From: an uncultured Duncaniella sp.
GTDB lineage: Bacteria; Bacteroidota; Bacteroidia; Bacteroidales; Muribaculaceae
NCBI RefSeq assembly: GCF_910578445.1
Contig: NZ_CAJTQC010000005.1
Span: 63,642-127,641 of the forward strand
DNA length: 64,000 nt
Direction of reading: 5' to 3'
Shown piece by piece: positions 54,345-63,592 of this stretch (positions are counted from its first letter, which is position 1; each line of letters begins with the position of its first letter). Under the pieces are notes generated by a model. It had not been told where the DNA came from, searched no databases, and saw nothing but the letters and a program-made list of their open reading frames with translations. A program made the translations under genes and the position numbers.

Positions 54345-55553
54345 TCATGCGGCTGTATGCCTCTGACGGCGCATACGGCGCGAGACATTCAGCTGAACCA
54401 CACAATAGTCGATCAACGGAGCGAGAGCATTGCCGAGAAGCACGGCAAGCATTGCCCCCTCGGGATAACCGTTGTTGTATGTACGGATGATTATAGCGAC
54501 CGCTCCGACAAGGAAACCGTAGATATACTTGCCGGGATTGGTGCGTGCGGCCGTAACCGGGTCTGTCGCCATGAAGACAGCTGCAAAGGCAAATCCGCCG
54601 AACAGGAGCTGGTCAACCGGGTCGAGGAACGATGCCGGATAGGCAGGAGTCTCAAACACGTTGGCAACCCAGCCCATGAACAGGCCTCCGGCAACGACAC
54701 TGAGCATGATGCGCCACGAAGCTATGCCGGTGGCGAGGAGGAGCACCGCACCGATGAGAATCGCCAGTGTCGATGTCTCGCCAAACGAGCCGGGAATCAG
54801 TCCGAGGAAAGCATCCCATGTGCTGACAGGATTGCCCTTCAGATTGAGCAGTTCAAGATTCCCGCCGGTAAACGAAGCAATCTGTCCGAGAGGCGTAGCC
54901 CCTGAAAATCCATCGGGAAGGTCGAAACCGAGACCGCAGATTGAATTTGTAGAAACAAACACCTTGTCGCCGCTCATCTGGGCCGGATAGCCGAAGAAGA
55001 GCACTGCGCGGGTGACAAGTGCAACGTTGAATACATTGTAGCCTGTACCGCCAAAAACCTCTTTGACGAAAACGACTGAGAAGGCGGTTGCGACCGCAAG
55101 CATCCACAGCGGTGTCTCAATCGGACAGATGAGGGGGATGAGAATACCGGTGACAAGAAATCCTTCCTGAATCTCCTCGCGACGCCACTGGGCGACGACA
55201 AACTCAATGCCGAGACCGACCACATAGGCCACAACTATACGTGGCAACACCGCGAGAAAGCCGTAGGCCATCAGCTGCCAGAACGGAAATTCCGTAGCTC
55301 CGGCCGCAAGCCAGTTCTGATAGCCGGCGTTATACATGCCGAATAGCAGACAGGGCATCAGAGCGAGCACCACTATTATCATCACTCGCTTCGAATCGAG
55401 ACTGTCGTGGATATTGACACCGGAAGTCGAAGTGGTGTTAGGTGTATAAAGAAACGTTTCAAACCCGTCGAACACACTGCGGAAAGCATGGAGCTTACCG
55501 TCAGGCTCGAAGTTAGGCTTGATTCTATTTAAATAATTTCTTAGCGCTTTCAT
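54345..55553 (-). CDS. nqrB: Na+-translocating NADH:quinone reductase subunit B
   Basis: 402 residues with about ten membrane helices. DGFSGATPLGQIASF holds the second covalent FMN Thr (SGAT); other NqrB/RnfD blocks are GTGYNVFNVALVTRAVLFFGY and FMATDPVTAARTNPGKYIYG. It forms the main sodium path and the quinone site. Gap to nqrC is 53 bases. Confidence 0.96.
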   Translation of the reverse strand: MKALRNYLNRIKPNFEPDGKLHAFRSVFDGFETFLYTPNTTSTSGVNIHDSLDSKRVMIIVVLALMPCLLFGMYNAGYQNWLAAGATEFPFWQLMAYGFLAVLPRIVVAYVVGLGIEFVVAQWRREEIQEGFLVTGILIPLICPIETPLWMLAVATAFSVVFVKEVFGGTGYNVFNVALVTRAVLFFGYPAQMSGDKVFVSTNSICGLGFDLPDGFSGATPLGQIASFTGGNLELLNLKGNPVSTWDAFLGLIPGSFGETSTLAILIGAVLLLATGIASWRIMLSVVAGGLFMGWVANVFETPAYPASFLDPVDQLLFGGFAFAAVFMATDPVTAARTNPGKYIYGFLVGAVAIIIRTYNNGYPEGAMLAVLLGNALAPLIDYCVVQLNVSRRMRRQRHTAA

Positions 55554-55583
55554 TGTTGGAATGTTAATTCTTAAAAACAGGAA

Positions 55584-56930
55584 TCAGACCTCACTGCGGA
55601 GATAGTCGAGACCCTCACGGACGATTTTCTGAAGCTCAAGCTTGGAGGGGTCGACATATTCGGCAAGGGCGAAGTCCTCGGGAGCGACCTCATAGATGCC
55701 AAGCGCCTCCATGCGGTCGATATCCTTTGCGAGTATAGCCTTGATGAGATATTCGGGCAGTATGTCCATCGGGAACACCTTGTCGTATTCACCCGACATG
55801 ATCATGGCGCGTCGACCTCCGTTGATGCGTGCATCGGGAGCGAACTTGCGGCCGAGGAAACGGCCTATGAACGACGGGCTGACACTCATCTTCGAAGGGC
55901 TCATCGAAGCCCAGCCCATGAACTCGTCGGCATCGTCGCCTTCGGGAATCACGGTCACCTGACGGTAGGGATAGCGGAGGTAGCCATCGATGTTTTCGCG
56001 GACACCCGTCAGAACGTTTCCTGAAATTATGCGCCGGTGACAGCCGACGTCCTTCAGTTCGCCATCAAGGACGGTAGCAAGCGAAGCCCCGACGACACTC
56101 TTTTCAATGCGTGGCTCACAAACCTCGCTGCCAGTCACGGCTACAAGAGCCGACCAGTCAGGCTCACCCGTGAGGGCGAGATGGCCGATGCGGGCAAGCG
56201 TCACTATGTCGAGAGTCCATACGACCTCACCCTTGTTGACAGGAGCTATTGCAGCAATCTGCACTCCGGCATTTCCCGCTGGGTGAAGACGAGGGAATTC
56301 CACGATTTCAGCGCCTTTAATATCAGGCATTGACGAGCCTTTTTCCACACCTATATATATAGGGCCGGCAGCCAGTTTGGCCAACACCCCTACTCCTGCC
56401 TCAATATCGGCCATGCGTCCATCGACCATCGCCTCAAGCGACGGCGCAAGAGGGGCGGTATCAATGGCCGTCACCATAACCGAACGCGGACGGTCGGACG
56501 GCAGCGGGACAATGTCGTAGGGACGGCGACGCATCATCGCCCACAGGCCGGAAGCCATCAGGGCTTCAGTAACAGCCTCGACCGACGCGCCGGCAAACGG
56601 AGCAGACTTGACAGCAGTCTGAGCGACAGACGGGTCAAGCTTGATGACGACACGCTCGATTTTACGGCGCGCACCACGCACGACAGCCTCGACCGTTCCG
56701 GCAGCCGGAGCGACGAGCTTTATTCTCGAATCTGCTTTGTCGTGTAGTAACGGTGAACCAACCTCGACCCTGTCACCCTCGGCAACATCAAGCTTAGGCA
56801 CGAATCCCGGAAAATCGTCGGGAATCAAAGCAACATGGGCAGGAAGAGGGATAGCGACGGGCATCTCTGAGCGGAGTCCACCTTGAAGATTAAGATTTAA
56901 GCCTTTTTTCAGGCTGACAGACCTTCTCAT
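55584..56930 (-). CDS. nqrA: Na+-translocating NADH:quinone reductase subunit A
   Basis: 448 residues, soluble. The opening LKKGLNLNLQGGLRSEM (NqrA-type) and GVRENIDGYLRYPYRQVTVIPEGDD, MIMSGEYDKVFPMDILPEYL are typical. It is the cytoplasmic subunit linked to quinone binding and starts the six-gene operon. Gap to nqrB is 30 bases. Confidence 0.96.
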   Translation of the reverse strand: MRRSVSLKKGLNLNLQGGLRSEMPVAIPLPAHVALIPDDFPGFVPKLDVAEGDRVEVGSPLLHDKADSRIKLVAPAAGTVEAVVRGARRKIERVVIKLDPSVAQTAVKSAPFAGASVEAVTEALMASGLWAMMRRRPYDIVPLPSDRPRSVMVTAIDTAPLAPSLEAMVDGRMADIEAGVGVLAKLAAGPIYIGVEKGSSMPDIKGAEIVEFPRLHPAGNAGVQIAAIAPVNKGEVVWTLDIVTLARIGHLALTGEPDWSALVAVTGSEVCEPRIEKSVVGASLATVLDGELKDVGCHRRIISGNVLTGVRENIDGYLRYPYRQVTVIPEGDDADEFMGWASMSPSKMSVSPSFIGRFLGRKFAPDARINGGRRAMIMSGEYDKVFPMDILPEYLIKAILAKDIDRMEALGIYEVAPEDFALAEYVDPSKLELQKIVREGLDYLRSEV

Positions 56931-56976
56931 CCTTGGAATTTATGTAAGTTGTACCTTATAAAAAAATTGGAAAGCA

Positions 56977-56984
56977 CAAAGATA
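56977..56984 (-). promoter_or_regulatory. Candidate -7 element of the nqr operon
   Basis: TATCTTTG on the minus strand, about 47 bases before the nqrA start. The -33 element is unclear. Confidence 0.5.
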
Positions 56985-57111
56985 ATAAATATATTTGAAT
57001 ATAACTTAATACGTTTTAGCTGAAAAGTATGCAAAATATAAAAAAATACGAGATTCCGAAATATCACAATTTGTATTTTAGTTTGTTTAACGCAAAAAAA
57101 AGAGCAAAACG

Positions 57112-57143
57112 TTTGCAAACACCGATTTTTCCTTATAATTTTG
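57112..57143 (+). promoter_or_regulatory. Promoter of the exbB-tonB operon
   Basis: TTTG (57112-57115), 20-bp spacer, TAATTTTG (57136-57143); full match to the consensus. The leader is about 140 nt long. Confidence 0.8.
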
Positions 57144-57162
57144 CAATATCGTTTAAAAATTA

Positions 57163-57181
57163 GCTTTCATCCCGTGAAAGC
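57163..57181 (+). promoter_or_regulatory. Leader hairpin upstream of exbB
   Basis: GCTTTCA / TGAAAGC with a TCCCG loop, starting about 13 bases after the expected transcription start and followed by A-rich sequence. It may protect the 5' end of the mRNA. Confidence 0.35.
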
Positions 57182-57291
57182 AAAAAATCGATACCATCAG
57201 AAACTAATCCTTAAAAAAGCTAATCAAGAAAATCATCAAAACTAATAACAAAATAAACCAATAAACTTAAAATCTTTAGTAATTACAAATT

Positions 57292-58122
57292 ATGGAAGCT
57301 CAAAAGCCTAATCCCACACAGCCTGCAAAGGCTAACGCTAAGAACATCTCCGGAAGCAACGTAGCCGGCATCAAGAACGCCTTCTTGGTGATCCTCGCTT
57401 GCTTCGTAGTAGCTGTATGTCTCTTCATTTTCTGGTTCGGTCACGAATCACACTTTGAAGAAGGTCACCCCATCGACCTCTGGGGAACAATCTACAAGGG
57501 CGGATTCATCGTGCCTATCCTCCAGACTCTCTTCCTTACCGTTATCGTTCTCTCTGTTGAACGCTGGATCGCCCTCAAGTCTGCAAAGGGCAAAGGCTCT
57601 ATCGAAAAGTTCGTTGCCAACGTGAAGAAGTGCCTCGCCGCTAACAACATCCAGGGTGCAAAAGACCTTTGCAAGAACCAGAAGGGTTCAGTAGCCGCTG
57701 TTGTTGCCGCAGCTCTCGTTAGCTACGAAGAAATGGACAAGAACACCATCCTCACCAAGGAACAGAAGATTGCCAACCTTCAGAAGACAGTTGAAGAAGC
57801 AACCGCACTCGAAATGCCCGCTCTTCAGCAGAACCTTCCCATCGTTGCAACCCTCACCACTCTCGGTACTCTCGTCGGTCTTCTCGGTACTGTGATGGGT
57901 ATGATCAAGTCATTCCAGGCACTCGCCGCTTCAGGTGCTCCTGACTCAACCGAACTTTCTACCGGTATCTCTGAGGCTCTTATCAACACTGCCTTCGGTA
58001 TCGCAACCGGTGCATTCGCTGTAATCTCTTACAACTTCTACACTAACAAGATTGACAATCTCACCTACGCTATCGACGAGATTGGTTTCTCTATCGTGCA
58101 GACATTTGCAGCTACCCACTAA
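57292..58122 (+). CDS. exbB: MotA/TolQ/ExbB proton channel family protein
   Basis: 276 residues with three hydrophobic segments. LPIVATLTTLGTLVGLLGTVMGMIKSFQ and SELSTGISEALINTAFG (with the usual T-x-x-G-x-x-x-A helices) are ExbB/TolQ signatures. With the two ExbD proteins and TonB downstream it forms the motor that energises the outer-membrane receptors. Confidence 0.93.
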   Translation: MEAQKPNPTQPAKANAKNISGSNVAGIKNAFLVILACFVVAVCLFIFWFGHESHFEEGHPIDLWGTIYKGGFIVPILQTLFLTVIVLSVERWIALKSAKGKGSIEKFVANVKKCLAANNIQGAKDLCKNQKGSVAAVVAAALVSYEEMDKNTILTKEQKIANLQKTVEEATALEMPALQQNLPIVATLTTLGTLVGLLGTVMGMIKSFQALAASGAPDSTELSTGISEALINTAFGIATGAFAVISYNFYTNKIDNLTYAIDEIGFSIVQTFAATH

Positions 58123-58206
58123 TCCTACGTTACTGTTATCACAACAAAGGTTTAAACCAACACTTTCATAAAACAAAGCAAAACCTCTTATAATAGATAA
58201 AGTAAT

Positions 58207-58923
58207 ATGGGAAAAGTAAAAATGAAGAGAAAAAGCACCCTCATCGACATGACCGCGATGAGTGACGTGACTGTGCTCTTGCTTACTTTCTTCATGTTGA
58301 CATCTACCTTCCTTCAGAAGGAGCCGGTCACCGTACTGACCCCCTCCTCTGTATCTGAGCAGAAAGTGCCGACCGCGAATCTCGCATCGATACTCGTAAG
58401 CCCAGAGGGGAAAATCTTCATCTCCATCGCCGGTGACGCAGACGCTGACACCAAGGACACATGGGGATCAGAGGCTCTCCGCAAGACGATTCTTGATGAA
58501 GCAGTAACGCTCTACAACAAGCAGCACCCCTCAAACCCGGTGCAGCTCTCTGTAGCACAGCGCGAAGCATTCTCTAAAATCAATATGTTCGGTGTTCCGT
58601 TCCAGGTACTTCCGCAGTTCCTTTCAATGTCACAGACCGATCAGGATAAGTTTATCACTGACATGACACAGAAGGGCGTCGGTATACCCATCAACGACAA
58701 CAAGGACATGGAACACCTCAACGAGTTCCAGATCTGGATGCGTGCCATCTACAACTCAGGAAACGACAACCTTCAGAAAGCCATGAAAAAGGGTGAAGGT
58801 ATCGCCGTCAAGGCCGACAAGGACACTCCCTACAACACTGTCCACGACGTGCTTGACAACCTGCAGACCATGAAGATGAACCGCTTCAGCATCATGACAG
58901 CTTTAAAAACTGAGCAAGAATAA
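58207..58923 (+). CDS. exbD: ExbD/TolR family protein 1
   Basis: 238 residues. The single membrane helix begins MTAMSDVTVLLLTFFML with the essential Asp. It is longer than proteobacterial ExbD (about 140), with an extended periplasmic part as is common in Bacteroidota. 84 bases after exbB, 5 before the second exbD. Confidence 0.9.
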   Translation: MGKVKMKRKSTLIDMTAMSDVTVLLLTFFMLTSTFLQKEPVTVLTPSSVSEQKVPTANLASILVSPEGKIFISIAGDADADTKDTWGSEALRKTILDEAVTLYNKQHPSNPVQLSVAQREAFSKINMFGVPFQVLPQFLSMSQTDQDKFITDMTQKGVGIPINDNKDMEHLNEFQIWMRAIYNSGNDNLQKAMKKGEGIAVKADKDTPYNTVHDVLDNLQTMKMNRFSIMTALKTEQE

Positions 58924-58928
58924 TCATT

Positions 58929-59675
58929 ATGGCACAGATAGAACAATCAGACGGCGGCAAAAAGAAAAAAGGCGCCCAGAAGAAAATGTCGATCCATGTG
59001 GACTTTACTCCCATGGTGGACATGAACATGCTTCTGATTACATTCTTCATGCTTTGTACCACAATGATTAAGTCACAGACTCTCACCATCTCGCTCCCCT
59101 CGAACGAGAAAGTAGAGCAGAATCAGATGAACAAAGCTAAGGAATCAGAGGCAATCACCCTCATCCTGACTACTGAACGCAATGCCAACGGCGATGTCAA
59201 GAACGACGAAAGCGGCCGTCCGATGAACACGGTTTACTACTACGAAGGTATGCCCGACTTCACTGACGAAAACGGCGACGGTCTTCTCGACAACAACAAG
59301 CTCAAGGCTGAGAAATTTGTCGGCAACGACGGCAAACTCCAGCAGGGCATTCGCAAGATCCTCCATGACCGCAACAAGCTGGTGCTTGAAAAAATCGAAG
59401 TTGAAAAGTCGAAATGGCGCAACAAAGAGTTCTCGTCGATTTCAGCTATCAACGACTCAATCTACCAGTCACGTGCACGCGAGATCCGTAACGACTCTAC
59501 GCTCACACGTCCTGTTGTGATCATCAAAGCCACTCCTGAAGCTTCATGGGAAAGCCTTATCAGCGCCCTTGACGAGATGCAGATCAATCAGATTTCACGC
59601 TATCAGATTGACAACATCAACAAGAATGACTCAGTGCTCATCCTTGACTACCTCGCCAAGAATCCCAAGAAATAA
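58929..59675 (+). CDS. exbD: ExbD/TolR family protein 2
   Basis: 248 residues with helix VDFTPMVDMNMLLITFFML, containing the catalytic Asp. It differs clearly from the first ExbD in the periplasmic part (KNDESGRPMNTVYYYEGMPD), so the two may form a hetero-oligomer. Starts 5 bases after the first exbD. Confidence 0.9.
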   Translation: MAQIEQSDGGKKKKGAQKKMSIHVDFTPMVDMNMLLITFFMLCTTMIKSQTLTISLPSNEKVEQNQMNKAKESEAITLILTTERNANGDVKNDESGRPMNTVYYYEGMPDFTDENGDGLLDNNKLKAEKFVGNDGKLQQGIRKILHDRNKLVLEKIEVEKSKWRNKEFSSISAINDSIYQSRAREIRNDSTLTRPVVIIKATPEASWESLISALDEMQINQISRYQIDNINKNDSVLILDYLAKNPKK

Positions 59676-59721
59676 TCTGTTGATGAATGATATATTAACC
59701 TTGAAAAATCTCTATTGAAAT

Positions 59722-60579
59722 ATGGCAAAAGACGTAGATCTTTCATCATCAGAATGGATTGACATTATATTTGAAGGCAAGAACAAGGACTTCGGAGCCT
59801 ATGAGCTCCGCAAGGCCTCTGCAAAGCGCCACAACCGCGCGATGCTCGTTATCCTCATCGTCCTTCTTCTCGTAGCTGTACTCGGACTCCTTGCAAACAC
59901 TGTGCTCCAGAAAGCTGAAGAGCGTCCTGAAGACCAGATCGAGCAGGCCATGATCGACTACACAGCTGACGAAGCTGAAGAAGAAGAACCCGAAGAGCCC
60001 GAACAGCAGCGCGTCGAAGAGCAGCAGCCCGAAGCTCTTCCTGAAGAAATCCTCAACACCGTAAAGGCCACCGAGCTCCAGATTACTCGTGACGAAGAAG
60101 TTGTTGAAGAAATCAAGTCTCAGGACGAACTCAAGGACACTGACACCGCCGTAGGTACTACTGACTTTGACAAGGGTACTGACGACCTCAACGTGGTGCG
60201 TGAACACAAAGAAGAAGTTATCGTCGAAGAGAAGAAACCCGAACCCGTGGATGACAATCAGGTATTCACCGTGGTTGAACAGAAGCCCCAGTTCCCCGGC
60301 GGCGAGGCAGCCCTCCTCAAGTGGGTGGCTGAACACCTCCGCTATCCGGCAATGGCTCAGGAAAACAACATTCAGGGTCGAGTTGTCGTACAGTTCGTTG
60401 TCACCAAGACCGGTAAGGTCGGTGAGGTAAAGGTGATCCGTTCAAAGGACCCCGACCTCGACAAAGAAGCTGTCCGCGTAGTAAAAGCTCTCCCCGACTT
60501 CGTCCCCGGCAAGATGAACGGACATTCGGTGAACGTATGGTACACCCTCCCCGTGACATTCAAGCTTCAGGGCATTTAA
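59722..60579 (+). CDS. tonB: Energy transducer TonB
   Basis: 285 residues. Cytoplasmic start (SSEWIDIIFEGKNKDFGAYE), one membrane helix (about 48-65), a long acidic Glu/Pro/Gln linker (EEEEPEEPEQQRVEEQQPEA), and a TonB C-terminal domain (FPGGEAALLKWVAEHLRYP, VVQFVVTKTGKVGEVKVIRS, ALPDFVPGKMNG). Links the ExbBD motor to receptor TonB boxes. The acidic linker, unlike the Pro-Lys linker of E. coli TonB, is typical of Bacteroidota. Confidence 0.93.
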   Translation: MAKDVDLSSSEWIDIIFEGKNKDFGAYELRKASAKRHNRAMLVILIVLLLVAVLGLLANTVLQKAEERPEDQIEQAMIDYTADEAEEEEPEEPEQQRVEEQQPEALPEEILNTVKATELQITRDEEVVEEIKSQDELKDTDTAVGTTDFDKGTDDLNVVREHKEEVIVEEKKPEPVDDNQVFTVVEQKPQFPGGEAALLKWVAEHLRYPAMAQENNIQGRVVVQFVVTKTGKVGEVKVIRSKDPDLDKEAVRVVKALPDFVPGKMNGHSVNVWYTLPVTFKLQGI

Positions 60580-60605
60580 TTCCGAATCTCACTTAAACAA
60601 AGGCT

Positions 60606-60650
60606 ACGGCCGCTATTCCCTTCAGGGCATGGCGGCCGTTACTTTTTTTG
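60606..60650 (+). terminator. Rho-independent terminator after tonB
   Basis: ACGGCCGC (60606-60613) / GCGGCCGT (60632-60639), extended by inner pairing, followed by TACTTTTTTT. Confidence 0.85.
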
Positions 60651-60922
60651 TCCCCCCGGCCAATGGCAATCCCACCCCACAACATGCGCCCATATCCGTG
60701 CCACCGGATACCATTGACAATCGACGACAACAATCATTTCCATGACAAAACGGCTCTTTCAGGCATGACAATTCAACCAATTGGCATGATTTTTGTTAGA
60801 TAGATATAACAGATTGCCGCCGTGTCTGTTTCATGGTTTCGGCCATGAGTAGAGACAGGCATCACTGACAATCCCTTATCTGAACGAAACTAAATAAAAA
60901 ACTCACAACTTCAACATAGCTC
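60651..60922. other. Intergenic leader region of clpB
   Basis: About 270 bases without a gene. The notable feature is an imperfect hairpin at 60823-60857 (TGTCT/AGACA with CATGG/CCATG inside), about 66 bases before the clpB start. No heat-shock element of the CIRCE type is visible. Confidence 0.5.
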
Positions 60923-63511
60923 ATGAACTTCAATAATTTCACTATCAAATCACAGGAAGCGATCCAGAAGGCCATAGAGATTACCCGTGGCGCGGGCAAT
61001 CAGGCTATAGAGCCTGTGCATCTGCTTAAGGGAGTCATGACCGAAGGGGAATCACTCATCAACTTTATTTTCTCCAAGGTGGGAGCCAATGTCGCCACCC
61101 TGATGCGTCAGGTTGATGCCAAAATCGCCGCCGAGCCGAAAGTGTCGGGAGGCGAACCCTATCTTAGTCGCAGCTCCAACGATGTCCTTCAGAAAGCGCT
61201 CGACATCGCCAAGAAACAAGGTGATGAGTATGTCACCCTCGAAGCTTTACTTTTAGCCATCTTCACGGTCAACTCTCCGGCTTCAACCATTCTAAAGGAC
61301 GCCGGATTGAGCCAACGTGAACTTGAATCGGCTATAGCCGAACTTCGTAAGGGGAAAAAGGCTACCGACCAGAGCGCCGAAGACACTTATCAGGCACTTT
61401 CGAAGTATGCCATCAACCTCAACGAGCGTGCACGCGAAGGCAAGCTCGACCCTGTGATCGGACGTGACGACGAAATCCGCCGCGTATTGCAGATTCTGTC
61501 GCGCCGTACCAAAAACAACCCTATGCTCATAGGCGAACCCGGTACGGGAAAGACTGCCATCGCCGAGGGACTCGCCCAGCGCATCGTCCGTGGCGACGTG
61601 CCCGAAAACCTCCGCACAAAGCAAATCTATTCGCTCGACATGGGCGCACTGGTGGCCGGCGCGAAGTACAAAGGTGAATTTGAAGAACGACTCAAAGCTA
61701 TCGTCAACGAAGTGACAGGGGCCGATGGCGAAATCATCCTCTTCATCGACGAGATCCACACTCTTGTCGGAGCAGGCAAAGGTGAGGGAGCCATGGATGC
61801 GGCCAATATACTCAAGCCGGCGCTTGCGCGAGGCGAACTCCGCTCGATCGGCGCGACAACCCTCGACGAATACCAGAAGTATTTCGAAAAGGACAAAGCC
61901 CTCGAACGCCGATTCCAGAAAGTGATGGTCAACGAGCCTGACGAGGCCGCAGCCATCGCCATCCTCCGAGGACTTAAGGAACGTTATGAAAACCACCACA
62001 AGGTGCGTATCCGTGACGAGGCGATTATCGCAGCCGTCACCCTCTCGGAACGCTACATCACCGACCGTTTCCTCCCCGACAAGGCAATCGACCTTATCGA
62101 CGAGGCTGCGTCGAAACTCCGTCTCGAAATCGACTCCGTCCCTCAGGCGCTTGACGAAATCACACGTCTCATAGCCCAGAAGGAAATCGAGCGCGAGGCA
62201 ATCAAGCGCGAGGGCGACAAGGAGAAAGTGAAGGAAATCGAAAAATCGCTCGCCGACCTGCGCGATCAGGAGAAGGAATTCACCGCCAAGTGGAAAGCCG
62301 AAAAGGACCTCATCAACAAAATCCAGCAGAACAAAATCGACATCGAGCAGCTCAACTTCGATGCCGAACGCGCCGAACGCGAAGGCGACTATGCAAAAGT
62401 GGCTGAAATCCGCTATTCGAAAGTACAGCAGAAGGAGCAGGAAAACGCAGCCATACAGGAGCAGCTCAAGGTGATGCAGGGCGAAAAAGCCTTCATCAAG
62501 GAAGAGGTCGACTCCGAAGACATCGCCGATGTCGTATCGCGTTGGACAGGCATCCCCGTCAACAAGATGGTGCAGAGCGAAAAAGAAAAGCTCCTGCATC
62601 TTGAAGACGAACTCCACGGACGCGTCGTCGGGCAGAACGATGCCATCGCGGCCATAGCCGATGCTGTCCGCCGTTCGCGCGCCGGGCTCAACGACCCGCG
62701 CCGCCCTATCGGCTCATTCATATTCCTCGGCACGACAGGCGTAGGAAAGACCGAGCTTGCAAAGGCTCTCGCCGAATACCTGTTTGACGACGAAACGATG
62801 ATGACCCGTATCGACATGAGCGAATATCAGGAGAAACACTCCGTCAGCCGTCTTGTCGGAGCGCCTCCGGGATATGTCGGCTACGACGAAGGCGGCCAGC
62901 TCACAGAGGCCGTGCGGCGCAAACCCTATTCGGTAGTGCTCTTCGACGAAATCGAGAAAGCGCATCCCGATGTGTTCAACATACTTCTTCAGGTGCTCGA
63001 CGACGGCCACCTGACCGACAACAAGGGACGTCTCGTCAACTTCAAGAACACTATTATCATCATGACATCAAACATGGGCTCACACGTCATCCGCGACAAC
63101 TTCGCAAAAATGACTCCTGAAAACCGTGGCGAGGTCATCGAGAAAACAAAGGACGAAGTGCTTGAACTCCTCAAGCAGCAGATCCGCCCCGAATTCCTCA
63201 ACCGTATCGACGAAATCATCATGTTCACCCCGCTCAACGAGCAGGAGATTGAAGAAATCGTCGGATTGCAGATCAAATCCATCCAGCGCATGCTCGCCAA
63301 CAACGGCATCACGCTCAAAGTCACTCCCGAAGCGCTCAAATATCTCGCAGAGGAAGGCTATGATCCGGAATTCGGAGCACGTCCCGTCAAGCGTGTCATC
63401 CACCGTATGGTGCTCAACCAGCTGTCGAAAGACATACTTGCCCAGAAGGTCGACCGCGAACGCCCGATAGTCATCGACTACGACGGCTCTGACATCGTGT
63501 TCAAGAACTGA
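60923..63511 (+). CDS. clpB: ATP-dependent disaggregase ClpB
   Basis: 862 residues, the usual ClpB length. An N-terminal Clp_N repeat domain (about 1-150), AAA-1 with Walker A GEPGTGKTAIAEGL (from about 203), a coiled-coil middle domain (about 410-530, KEIEREAIKREGDKEKVKEI), and AAA-2 with Walker A GTTGVGKTELAKAL (from about 603) and Walker B VVLFDEIEKAHPDVF. The M domain marks it as ClpB rather than ClpA/ClpX. It rescues aggregated proteins with DnaK. Single gene with its own leader. Confidence 0.97.
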   Translation: MNFNNFTIKSQEAIQKAIEITRGAGNQAIEPVHLLKGVMTEGESLINFIFSKVGANVATLMRQVDAKIAAEPKVSGGEPYLSRSSNDVLQKALDIAKKQGDEYVTLEALLLAIFTVNSPASTILKDAGLSQRELESAIAELRKGKKATDQSAEDTYQALSKYAINLNERAREGKLDPVIGRDDEIRRVLQILSRRTKNNPMLIGEPGTGKTAIAEGLAQRIVRGDVPENLRTKQIYSLDMGALVAGAKYKGEFEERLKAIVNEVTGADGEIILFIDEIHTLVGAGKGEGAMDAANILKPALARGELRSIGATTLDEYQKYFEKDKALERRFQKVMVNEPDEAAAIAILRGLKERYENHHKVRIRDEAIIAAVTLSERYITDRFLPDKAIDLIDEAASKLRLEIDSVPQALDEITRLIAQKEIEREAIKREGDKEKVKEIEKSLADLRDQEKEFTAKWKAEKDLINKIQQNKIDIEQLNFDAERAEREGDYAKVAEIRYSKVQQKEQENAAIQEQLKVMQGEKAFIKEEVDSEDIADVVSRWTGIPVNKMVQSEKEKLLHLEDELHGRVVGQNDAIAAIADAVRRSRAGLNDPRRPIGSFIFLGTTGVGKTELAKALAEYLFDDETMMTRIDMSEYQEKHSVSRLVGAPPGYVGYDEGGQLTEAVRRKPYSVVLFDEIEKAHPDVFNILLQVLDDGHLTDNKGRLVNFKNTIIIMTSNMGSHVIRDNFAKMTPENRGEVIEKTKDEVLELLKQQIRPEFLNRIDEIIMFTPLNEQEIEEIVGLQIKSIQRMLANNGITLKVTPEALKYLAEEGYDPEFGARPVKRVIHRMVLNQLSKDILAQKVDRERPIVIDYDGSDIVFKN

Positions 63512-63592
63512 ACTCGAGAGTAAAACGGTCCGATAAGACACGACACTATAAAAAACATATTTTTACAAACTATTTATTATATTCAAGCAACT

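Noticed and set aside
50915..56930. RNF complex as an alternative for the six-gene respiratory operon
   Set aside because: NqrA and NqrF with its 2Fe-2S/FAD layout are present, and there is no RnfB or RnfC-type ferredoxin protein.
61292..62617. 441-codon frame on the minus strand
   Set aside because: It lies entirely antisense to clpB, is rich in F, D, V and L as expected for a reverse shadow, and shows no family motif.
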